Assembly (NCBI RefSeq): GCF_003576475.1
Contig: NZ_QWGR01000005.1
Location: 248,001-312,000, forward strand
DNA length: 64,000 nucleotides
DNA from: Maribellus luteus
GTDB lineage: Bacteria > Bacteroidota > Bacteroidia > Bacteroidales > Prolixibacteraceae
Direction: 5' to 3'
The position numbers were made by a program, and so were the translations under genes. The notes under the pieces are model-generated. The model was not told where the DNA came from, did no database searches, and saw only the letters and a program-made list of their open reading frames with translations. Positions 8,638 through 16,506 of the stretch are shown in pieces; within the stretch, counting starts at the first letter, position 1, and every line of letters starts with the position of its first letter.

Positions 8638-9601
8638 TTTTTTTCTCAAACATCCTCAACAGCTTTCGGTCAAAATCCAGTGCGTAGATGTTTCCTTCAT
8701 TATCCACTGAAACATCCGGAGCCTGTCCTTCCAGCCTGTCATCAAACTTTGTGGGTGGAGCTACAACTCCCAGGAACTCACCCGAAGGTTTGTAAATCTT
8801 TACCCGTACCAATCCTTTCTCGCTGGTAACAAAACTACCGTCGGGCAACAAACAGAAATGCGCCGGGTTACAGCAACCGCTGAAATTTTCGGTTTGAGCT
8901 CCGCTGGCACGCCAGTGTTCTCGCAGGTTTCCGTCTTCGGTATATTGCTCTAATGTGTGCAGTCCGGGATTCACTACCCACAACTCGTCGTATTCAGTAA
9001 CGTCCATATCGAAATAAGGGCTCGGGATAATAAAACCATGCAGATCGTCGGCACTCGCCTTTCCTTCAAACTCGCCGACCAATTCGCCTTCTTTAGAATA
9101 CCTCACAATTCTCCGCGTTCCGGCATCAGCTACAAAAACATTGTTTTCACCGGCAGCGATAGCAGTAATAAGGGTATTCTCTCCCGCCAAAGACCATTTT
9201 GTTTGAAGTTCTCCGAGCATATTCAACACCTGAATCTGATTTTTAAAACCGATAAACATCATCCCGTCTTTTACTTCCACAGTAGTTGGTTCATTCTCAA
9301 AGTCTTTTTCGAGCAAGAGCTTACCTGTAGTATCAATCAACTTTAGTTTTTTGTCGCCCACCAGGTAAAGGGTATCGCCTGAGATCGTAATTCCGGCAGG
9401 CGTTTCAAAGCCTACTTTAAAATTCTTGGTTTCTTTATACAGAATCAGTTCTTCCGGAACATTTTTAAAGGCATCAACATTGAATTCGAATTTATTCGGC
9501 TCCATTTTATCGGGGCGTTTCGAGATCCAATCGCCCACCATAACAGCGATAATTACCACTGCCAACACGATCAGAAATATGACAATACCTTTATTCTTCA
9601 T
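8630..9601 (-). CDS. Membrane-anchored NHL/6-bladed propeller protein
   Basis: A 323-residue protein with one N-terminal anchor (about 6-22, uncleaved) and a periplasmic propeller of NHL/YncE type, with repeated short strands such as ITISGDTLYLVG, DGMMFIGFKN, NVFVADAGTRRIVRY and GNIYALDF. The cysteine pair SGCCNPAHF sits near residue 245. NHL propellers serve as binding scaffolds and a few are enzymes; nothing here shows an active site. It heads the run of ferredoxin and polyferredoxin genes and its 3' end is embedded in a hairpin repeat. Confidence 0.75.
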   Translation of the reverse strand: MKNKGIVIFLIVLAVVIIAVMVGDWISKRPDKMEPNKFEFNVDAFKNVPEELILYKETKNFKVGFETPAGITISGDTLYLVGDKKLKLIDTTGKLLLEKDFENEPTTVEVKDGMMFIGFKNQIQVLNMLGELQTKWSLAGENTLITAIAAGENNVFVADAGTRRIVRYSKEGELVGEFEGKASADDLHGFIIPSPYFDMDVTEYDELWVVNPGLHTLEQYTEDGNLREHWRASGAQTENFSGCCNPAHFCLLPDGSFVTSEKGLVRVKIYKPSGEFLGVVAPPTKFDDRLEGQAPDVSVDNEGNIYALDFDRKLLRMFEKKNL

Positions 9602-9968
9602 TTTTGTTGACTAATGATTTTGAGATGTGAGCGATGAGACTCATTCATTTCAAATTAACTTTTCAGCTCTTTCGTCCGGAATCGCTTTTGTGCTTTTATT
9701 AACTTTCGTCGCCGGACGCGTTTGTTTCTATTTCTTATTCCCCGGGTTAAAACCCGGGGTTACTTACATAAAACTCCTTCGGAGTTGGTTCTACTTCTTT
9801 CAGTCCTTTCGTCCGGGACAGCTTTTGTGTTTTTATCAGCTTTCATCGCCGGACGAGTTTTCTTTTTCATACTTACCCGGGGCGTTACCCCGGATTATTA
9901 TTGTTTGACACTTTTTGTGTCTCTTTTACAAATCCAATTCTCAATTTGTCAGTTTTTCAATTTAAAAT
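9602..9968. repeat. Gene-free stretch with two tandem hairpin-repeat copies
   Basis: Two related blocks lie head to tail: 9664-9723 and 9800-9859 share most of about 60 bases (cgtccgg...cttttgtg...ttttat...cgccggacg). Each is followed by a GC-rich dyad, CCCCGGGTTAAAACCCGGGG at 9740-9759 (with ACTCCTTCGGAGT at 9773-9785) and ACCCGGGGCGTTACCCCGG at about 9875-9893. These belong to the same hairpin family as the copies at 6209 and 8555. No gene is seen. Confidence 0.7.
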
Positions 9969-11393
9969 TTAAATATTCAAATCGATACAAACCATTGTTT
10001 TCGAATCGCGCATTAACAGATAACCGTCAGCCAATGCAAAGGGAGCCCATGCGTCGTGCGCATCTTCAATCACTTTTACCTGATCGAGCTGAATGTATTC
10101 TTTGGTACTTGGCCGTGCGATGGTAAGCGTTCCGTCGTCGTTCAGAATAAATAACTTGTTATCGGCCATAAAAAATGGACCAAGGCCAAAGCGTGTTTCT
10201 TTTCCGCTCGACCACACCACTTTTTTAGTATCCGCCGGATTCACACAAACCAACTGATTGCGCAATGCCCCTCCGTCTTTTGGCAAAATACCAAACAAGA
10301 AACCGTTCCAGTATATGGGCGTTTGCTGTTCGCACGCCAGGCCATCCTTGGGACTGTATTCATCGATGGGCGCAATACTGAATTTTCCGCCACTCTCCGA
10401 AAGTTGCAACACCATGCTTCCTGCTCCGTAGCCGGCTGTCATAAAAATTTTACCATCGGGCAAACAAACCGGCGACGGCGCCACTACAGAATGATTCCAT
10501 GTATTTGTTTCCCAAAGAACAGAACCCGCGTCCGGACCATCAGCAGCAACTCCCAACATTCCGCCAATGGCACTGTACACATACATTTTTCTTCCGCCAA
10601 AAGTAAAAGGCACGATCGACGAATGCGACATTTGCCAGCCATGAGGATTGGGTGTTTCCCAAAGCTTTTCTCCTGTGGCGCAATCAACGGCCAACATCAT
10701 CTCACTTCCGCCGGCTGCGAGAATAGCCACACCGTTATCGATGATCGGACACTGTCCGGTGTACCAAAACGGAATTTCGGTTCCGTATTCCTTTACGATA
10801 TCGAGCCCCCAGCGGAAATCACCGGTTTCCCGGTCTAAACACATTACGTGACATTTGGGGCCAATTGTTACAATGTAATCTTCGGTTATAGCCGGAATTG
10901 TCCGCGACATCCCATGGTTTCGCTTCACCGTAACATCGTAACCGCGGCTCCATTGCTCTTTGCCGTCAATCAGAGAAAAACACCGTAATTTATCTGCGCG
11001 TTCTTCCTCGTCGTAATCCATAACGTAAGCCAAACCTTTGTAAATGGCAGCGCCCGAATGGCCTTCGCCCAATTCAACCGACCATAAAATCTTTGGTCCT
11101 TCTGCCGGAAATTTATCAAGGAGTTTAACCGGCGACTTTGAAATGTTGTCGTAATCGGCGCCCCTGAAGTTGGTCCAGGTTTCGCTTAATTCCTTGTAGT
11201 CCGATGCATATTCTTCGAAGTGTTCACCAATGTTTACCTCCTGCACAAAAGCATTTCCTTCGCCCCGGTTATCGGCCCCTTCCAAATTCACCGTAAACTC
11301 GCGCGTGGGGTCAGTATTCATCCACCACAACAGTGCGACAAAGCCCAGCACTCCGACTGAAGACAGGATGATATTTATGGTTCGTTTCGTCAT
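9969..11393 (-). CDS. Membrane-anchored PQQ-like beta-propeller protein
   Basis: A 474-residue protein with a single N-terminal anchor (about 5-25) and a PQQ-like propeller covering most of the rest. Blade signatures include WTNFRGADYDN, LIDGKEQWSR, RETGDFRWG, ATGEKLWETP and GSVLWETNTW. The domain faces the periplasm. It is followed by the NHL propeller gene after a repeat-filled gap and preceded by two secreted propeller paralogues, all on one strand. Family-level annotation is PQQ-binding-like; no evidence of bound PQQ can be read from sequence. Confidence 0.8.
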   Translation of the reverse strand: MTKRTINIILSSVGVLGFVALLWWMNTDPTREFTVNLEGADNRGEGNAFVQEVNIGEHFEEYASDYKELSETWTNFRGADYDNISKSPVKLLDKFPAEGPKILWSVELGEGHSGAAIYKGLAYVMDYDEEERADKLRCFSLIDGKEQWSRGYDVTVKRNHGMSRTIPAITEDYIVTIGPKCHVMCLDRETGDFRWGLDIVKEYGTEIPFWYTGQCPIIDNGVAILAAGGSEMMLAVDCATGEKLWETPNPHGWQMSHSSIVPFTFGGRKMYVYSAIGGMLGVAADGPDAGSVLWETNTWNHSVVAPSPVCLPDGKIFMTAGYGAGSMVLQLSESGGKFSIAPIDEYSPKDGLACEQQTPIYWNGFLFGILPKDGGALRNQLVCVNPADTKKVVWSSGKETRFGLGPFFMADNKLFILNDDGTLTIARPSTKEYIQLDQVKVIEDAHDAWAPFALADGYLLMRDSKTMVCIDLNI

Positions 11394-11501
11394 TGAGTAC
11401 AGTGTATTGAGTATTGAGAGATAGATCCTACTTTATGTCAAGCATCAAAAACGTACATTCCAATCGTGTTTCAGAAATATCCTCTACTCGTATCTCACTA
11501 T

Positions 11502-12752
11502 CTATTTTGCTTTAATATCATAAACCATCAGCACATCGCCGTGACGCAAAAACAGTTTCCCGTCGGCAATAAACGGATGTGCCCAGTGCGGACCCGCTCC
11601 TTTTTTTATTTTGAATTCACTGATCACTTTAAATCCATCCGGGTCGGGTTCCACCAACCCCACATTGCCACGTTCGTTGTAGGCATAGAGCAGTCCGTCG
11701 GCCATTACCATCGCACCTTTGGTATCCCATTCGGCTACGTATTTGATTTCACCGGTATCCCATTTCATACAAACCCAGCGCCCGCGTTTGTTGTCAAACC
11801 AGTTTGATCCGTACAAACAACCGTCGTGCAAAATCACTCCATGATGGTGATTATCAAAAGTGTGATCTACAAATTTCTCGGCAACCGATGTTCCTGTTGA
11901 ATCCATTTCGAGCATTACCGCAGGATAATCGTATCCCATGGTCAGGAAAATATTGTTGTCTTTAAAAACCGGCGTGTTGGTCCAGATAAGCCCGTTGTCC
12001 TGCCATTTCCACTTTTCAGGATTGAAGTAACTGTAGCTCCAGGCAATCTCTCCGGTTTCAGGCACAATGGCAAGGAGATGTGTACCGATCACTGCCAGAA
12101 CGTAACGGAAGCCGTTCCACTCGTAAATAGCAGCCGAAGCATAAGCCCGCGGCCCGCCCAGAGATTTGGTTTTCCAAACTTCTTCGCCGGTCATTTTATT
12201 AAGTGCCACAACACTTGTTTCATGTCCGCCGGGCGAAACAATCACTTTATCATCACAAATCAACACGGTTTCTGAATTTCCCCACACATGGTATTCTCCC
12301 TGGTAGTTTTTGTCGACATCCACTTCCCAAATCGTTGAACCGTCTTCTTTATTGATACAGGAAACCTGTCCGGTCCCGCTTTGCACATAAATACGATCCG
12401 CTTCCACCACCGGCGTACTGCGGGTATCGGGAAACGATTTGTTCCAGGAACGACCGTAAGGAACCTGCCATTTTATACTTCCATCGGGGTTGATAGCGGT
12501 TAAATGATCCAGGGTATCGATCATACCGGTCACATAGATCATTCCATCCACCCAAATGGGCGAAGACCAACCGACTCCGATCTTCTCCACTTCCAGCACC
12601 TGCTGCGGACCAGCTTCGGGCCATTCCTTTAACAGTCCGGTTTCGGTGAAAATCCCATCACGATCAGGTCCGCGCCACTGCGTTATTTGCGCAGAAGCGC
12701 TCCAGCCGGTTAAAACAGAGATGAGTACAAAAAGAAATCTTTGCATGTTCAT
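11502..12752 (-). CDS. Secreted PQQ-like beta-propeller protein
   Basis: 416 residues with a cleavable signal peptide (1-22, ending SASA). The mature protein begins with the WRGPDRDG block typical of Bacteroidota and Planctomycetota PQQ-like proteins, then propeller blades (GSIKWQVPYG, DGSTIWEVDV, TGEEVWKTKS, TGEIAWSYSY, TGEIKYVAEW). The MxM near the start allows a start at either 12752 or 12746. It is clearly a paralogue of the next gene upstream, with matching order of blades and a shared ending (HWAHPFI.DGKL..RHGD.L). Substrate or partner is unknown. Confidence 0.8.
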   Translation of the reverse strand: MNMQRFLFVLISVLTGWSASAQITQWRGPDRDGIFTETGLLKEWPEAGPQQVLEVEKIGVGWSSPIWVDGMIYVTGMIDTLDHLTAINPDGSIKWQVPYGRSWNKSFPDTRSTPVVEADRIYVQSGTGQVSCINKEDGSTIWEVDVDKNYQGEYHVWGNSETVLICDDKVIVSPGGHETSVVALNKMTGEEVWKTKSLGGPRAYASAAIYEWNGFRYVLAVIGTHLLAIVPETGEIAWSYSYFNPEKWKWQDNGLIWTNTPVFKDNNIFLTMGYDYPAVMLEMDSTGTSVAEKFVDHTFDNHHHGVILHDGCLYGSNWFDNKRGRWVCMKWDTGEIKYVAEWDTKGAMVMADGLLYAYNERGNVGLVEPDPDGFKVISEFKIKKGAGPHWAHPFIADGKLFLRHGDVLMVYDIKAK

Positions 12753-12796
12753 TTATTTAGTTGGTTTTTCTTTCAATCCGTTGCTTTCCGATCTAA

Positions 12797-14008
12797 CTAT
12801 TTGATCTTATAAGCGATCAGCGCATTGCCATGACGTACCAGCAAACGACCGTCGTTAATAACGGGGTGCGCCCAGTGCTGTGCCGATCCGAGTTCAACTT
12901 TGGTTTTGCCGGTCACCTTAAACTCTTTTGGGTTGGCAGTAACCAACGCCAGTTCGCCCCGCTCGCTGTAACAATACAGTTTTCCGTCGGCGGCGATTAC
13001 CACACCTTTGGCTATATCCTTGGTCGCATAGGTTTCTTCGCCAGTTTCCCAGTTTACACAGCGCCACTCGCGTGCATTGTCACCCGATCCGTAGAGGTAG
13101 CCGTCCAGCAAAACGATGCCTCCCATCCGGCTGTCGAGCTCTGTTTTTGTCCAGGCTTTGCCAACACTGCTTCCATCGGCGCTTAGCGATAATTTTACAC
13201 CACCCTGTCCGTAACCACTGAAGCAGAAAAGCCCGCCGTTGTAATATACTGGCGTATTGGCATGTACTTTCCAGCGGTTGGTCTGCGGGTAGTCCCACAA
13301 CAGATCTCCGGTTTTTGCATCAAGGCCAATAATATGATCAGCGGTGTGTGTTACCAGTAATTTACGGGCCGGAAGTTCCACCAAAAGTGGTGTACAATAA
13401 GCTGATGGCTCTCCTTTGCCGGGCGAACTCCAAACCAGGTTTCCGTTGAAACGATTAAGCGCCACTACGTTGTTTGTTTTGCCTCCGGGCGTTACATACA
13501 ACAAGTCACCGTCAATTACAACCGTTTCGGTTACGCCCCAGGTTATGTTTTCGCCTCCCAACTCTGTCAACACATTTTTGCTCCATTTCTTCTCACCGTT
13601 GGCAGCATTCATACAAACCAATTCGCCAAGGCCGCTGTACATGTACAAAAGATCACCATCCACGACCACACTTGTTCGTGCGCCCGGGTAGCTTTCCGAG
13701 AACTCTTTCCCATAGGGAGCTTTCCATTTTAACTTCCCATCCTGCGACAAAGCGTAAACATAACCGGTCTCCTCTACCATTCCTGATACATAAATAGTAT
13801 TATTGGCAACTACGGGAGAAGAATGTCCGTCGCCCAGTTCTTCGAAAGACCAAAGAATTTCGGGCCCGTCAGCAGGCCACTCGTTTAGCAGGCCGGTTTC
13901 GTGGTAAACACCGGTGCCATCGCCCCGCCATACGGTTGGATTTTGAGCTGAAAGGCTTATGATAAATAAGTAGGTGGGGAAAAAGAGTAACAATGCTTTT
14001 TTAGTCAT
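12797..14008 (-). CDS. Secreted PQQ-like beta-propeller protein (paralogue)
   Basis: A start at 14008 gives 403 residues with a clean signal peptide (MTKKALLLFFPTYLF...LSAQ); a longer frame to 14062 is less likely. The mature part opens WRGDGTGVYHETGLL and continues with propeller blades (GKLKWKAPYG, NGEKKWSKNV, TGDLLWDYPQ, TGEETYATKD), ending HWAHPVINDGRLLVRHGN. The start, blade order and ending match the neighbouring protein at 11502-12752, so the two arose by local duplication. It is first in the propeller run. Confidence 0.8.
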   Translation of the reverse strand: MTKKALLLFFPTYLFIISLSAQNPTVWRGDGTGVYHETGLLNEWPADGPEILWSFEELGDGHSSPVVANNTIYVSGMVEETGYVYALSQDGKLKWKAPYGKEFSESYPGARTSVVVDGDLLYMYSGLGELVCMNAANGEKKWSKNVLTELGGENITWGVTETVVIDGDLLYVTPGGKTNNVVALNRFNGNLVWSSPGKGEPSAYCTPLLVELPARKLLVTHTADHIIGLDAKTGDLLWDYPQTNRWKVHANTPVYYNGGLFCFSGYGQGGVKLSLSADGSSVGKAWTKTELDSRMGGIVLLDGYLYGSGDNAREWRCVNWETGEETYATKDIAKGVVIAADGKLYCYSERGELALVTANPKEFKVTGKTKVELGSAQHWAHPVINDGRLLVRHGNALIAYKIK

Positions 14009-14126
14009 AACACGGCTTTTTGATTGTGCTCTAAAAATAGAATCAATCTGCCATATTACCAATGGGTTAAGGTTATTTAGGAACCATCTAAATAGTAAGC
14101 AATGTTTACAATTTGTTCAGGATTCA

Positions 14127-15854
14127 TTAACAATTAACAATGGATGAACCATGGTTCAATTGAGACAAAACAGCATCGATAATTTCCTTCTCAGGAGTGG
14201 TTTCAACATCCAAAACAACGGCCTTTGTCAGCTCAAATTTATCAATAAGATCATCCAGCAAATCTTTTCTGAATGAAAGGATCAAATGATTCTCCTGCTT
14301 GCGAATCCGTTCAGCCAGAACACGCCCCCAGCCCTCACCTCTGATTTCGAGCTTCCCAATCTCATCCACCAGCACCACCTGGTGATCTGCTTTCTGAAGC
14401 AGGGTTTCGCCCCAATCAAAAGCGGCATGGTTAACGGCATATTTCCCGACACCTCTTAAAGAAGGCTCTTTGGCAACCCTCAGGAAATCGATTCTTTCCC
14501 TTGTAGCTGCATTTACCAAATCGTAACCAATGGTTTCATTCTCCTGCATCAATCGTTCGGAATAAAAGCCGGCAACCGGAATTTGCTTTTCCTGCAAGGC
14601 CGCCAAAAGCTTTTTCATAACAGTGGTTTTACCAACCCCCACCGCTCCGGTGATCACAAAAACCGATGGCAACGAACCGGCCGATCTTATTTGCTGCAAT
14701 CGGTAATCGGCAAAGCCCATTATTTGCTGAACAAACAACATCGGATTTTTAAGAACCGTCTTCAAATCCGGAGTATTGGCGATCATAACCGGCAGACTTT
14801 CCACTGAAAGTTCCAGCGCCAGCGGAAGTTGCTTAAAATAGCTCCGGGCAAAATATTCCCTGATTTTCGGATTGTAAAGCTCGGTTCCAAGCACCGTAAA
14901 TCCCATGATCAGCACAATGGCGCGCAGGTTCATTTCCACACCAATCAGCAAAGCATCGGCAATGGTTTTGGTATCGGATGATAATTTTGTAAAAACAAAA
15001 GCCGTAACAAGTGTGATCAGGACAAAAAATATCCAAAACCTTGGGCGAACCAGTTGCCGCAAAGCTCTTTTGTAACGATAGGCCCAAATCGCCACAATCA
15101 CTGCCACCGTTGTCGCCCAAATCCCAAAAGGAATGCGGTTGATCGTAAACAATGTGCCGACCAGCAATAAAGCATTCAGCACCAGCCACCAAACAGAATA
15201 GGGAAAGTCGGCGTTTTTTGAACCAAAACCCGTGCTCTCTGCCTCCTTTTTAAAATGCGTAACCGCTATGGAAGGCTGCTTTTTCAGCTTTCTTCCGGTA
15301 CTAATTCCCACCAAAGCCGACAGGGCGCCGAACAAAGCATAAACTCCCAGCAAAATTAGTATCGGTGTCCATACGGCATCGAACCTGAGCCCCAACTGTT
15401 TCTCGGCATAAATCATCAGGTTTTTATATACTTCCACAATGTTGTAGCCGTAAAAAATGATGTAATTGAAAATCTTCTGAAAAAGATTCCAACTCATGGC
15501 CAGCACCGAACCGAGCACAAAACCCGCCACTGTACGCCCCAGCAGGCGAACCGAAAATTCAAGAAGCAGGGCTTCACTGAAAATGGCGATCATCGGCCCA
15601 AAAATAACAGCACTTGGCGACATGGTTTTCATCAAGGCACAAATTAAACCGGCCCGCCAGAAAAGCCCTTTTTCGCTCCATTTATAATGCGCTGAAATAA
15701 GGATAACGATTCCGATGGCCGTTAGAATGTTCCCGCTGAAAGGGACACGCAGGTTGTGCAAAAAGCTTCCCAGTACAATTTCGGACGAAGCCCAAACCGT
15801 TCCTAAAATGGCTGCTTTGATCCACTTATCATTGAGGTGAGAGATATTATTCAT
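14127..15854 (-). CDS. ECF-transporter-like membrane protein fused to THEP1-type NTPase
   Basis: From ATG at 15854 this is 575 residues; an in-frame start at 15887 adds 11. Residues about 1-195 hold five or six membrane segments reminiscent of an ECF S component; about 215-375 hold more segments followed by amphipathic helices (ARSYFKQLPLALELS) like a CbiQ-type T component. The C-terminus (about 390-575) is a P-loop NTPase with Walker A GAVGVGKTT, a Walker B VVLVDEIGKLE, and the THEP1-family FYSERLMQENETIGYDL block. THEP1 proteins hydrolyse NTPs, with poorly known roles. Joining a transporter-like membrane part to this NTPase instead of an ABC-type EcfA is unusual. It is an isolated gene between typA and the propeller genes. 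Confidence 0.7.
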   Translation of the reverse strand: MNNISHLNDKWIKAAILGTVWASSEIVLGSFLHNLRVPFSGNILTAIGIVILISAHYKWSEKGLFWRAGLICALMKTMSPSAVIFGPMIAIFSEALLLEFSVRLLGRTVAGFVLGSVLAMSWNLFQKIFNYIIFYGYNIVEVYKNLMIYAEKQLGLRFDAVWTPILILLGVYALFGALSALVGISTGRKLKKQPSIAVTHFKKEAESTGFGSKNADFPYSVWWLVLNALLLVGTLFTINRIPFGIWATTVAVIVAIWAYRYKRALRQLVRPRFWIFFVLITLVTAFVFTKLSSDTKTIADALLIGVEMNLRAIVLIMGFTVLGTELYNPKIREYFARSYFKQLPLALELSVESLPVMIANTPDLKTVLKNPMLFVQQIMGFADYRLQQIRSAGSLPSVFVITGAVGVGKTTVMKKLLAALQEKQIPVAGFYSERLMQENETIGYDLVNAATRERIDFLRVAKEPSLRGVGKYAVNHAAFDWGETLLQKADHQVVLVDEIGKLEIRGEGWGRVLAERIRKQENHLILSFRKDLLDDLIDKFELTKAVVLDVETTPEKEIIDAVLSQLNHGSSIVNC

Positions 15855-15887
15855 TTTGAAAACCTGGATATAGAAAACGAATGTCAA

Positions 15888-16451
15888 TCATCGTTGCCCT
15901 GATTCAATAAGCACTAAAGCACATAAGTATCTTTTTTTGTTCAAAGTGTCAAACAAAATATCCTGATTTTTGGCTTTGTACCGAAGCACGCAAAAGAGAG
16001 AAACAAATAGCGAGCGTTCTGCGGCCTTTGTGCTTCTTTGCGGGAAACTCTCTGCCAGCAGTGCGGGACGATTGGCCGCATCAGTCTTACAAGCCTTGCG
16101 ATTATACTTTCGTTCTTTGTTTCCGGGAAAAATTCCAGACAACCACCAGCTGGTCGTCCGTCCTCGCAAGTAGCTACCCTTTATACACATCTTTTTCTGG
16201 GATTTGAAGAGAATACGAATGATTTTTAATAAGAAACATGGAATAATGAATAAGAAATCAGAAAATATTGGCTCAAATTATTCCGGTTTCGACACTTTTG
16301 TATTCGTTATTCCTTATTATTTATTTCTTATTTTCTAGCTTTTTAAAATTCATATTTGGGTATAAAGAGTAGCCGCAAGTAGGAAAGGCAAAGAGGATGG
16401 GGCCGATTTGCGAGTGCCGACAGCAATCATTTTGAAGGATTTTCCGGAAAC
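15888..16451. other. Gene-free stretch
   Basis: About 560 bases with no convincing gene. A 100-codon reverse frame at 15888-16190 has no recognisable domain and is judged noncoding. A 13-base inverted repeat with one mismatch flanks the right half: ctaccctttatac at 16174-16186 and gtataaagagtag at 16360-16372, with AT-rich sequence between. Nothing else is seen. Confidence 0.5.
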
Positions 16452-16479
16452 AAAAAAGCCTCATCAAAAATGATGAAGC
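16452..16479 (-). terminator. Rho-independent terminator of typA
   Basis: On the reverse strand, 28 bases past the typA stop, the sequence reads GCTTCATCA-TTTTT-GATGAGGC (16479-16458) followed by TTTTTTG. The 8-9 bp stem with a T run is a standard intrinsic terminator. Confidence 0.85.
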
Positions 16480-16506
16480 TTTCTATTGTGTTTATGTTTT
16501 TTTCGG

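Noticed and set aside
6209-9896. CRISPR array
   Set aside because: The repeats are unevenly spaced multi-dyad elements, not identical direct repeats with uniform spacers, and no cas genes are present.
15888-16190. 100-codon reverse frame after the THEP1 fusion gene
   Set aside because: No signal, domain or ribosome site; composition looks like noncoding sequence.
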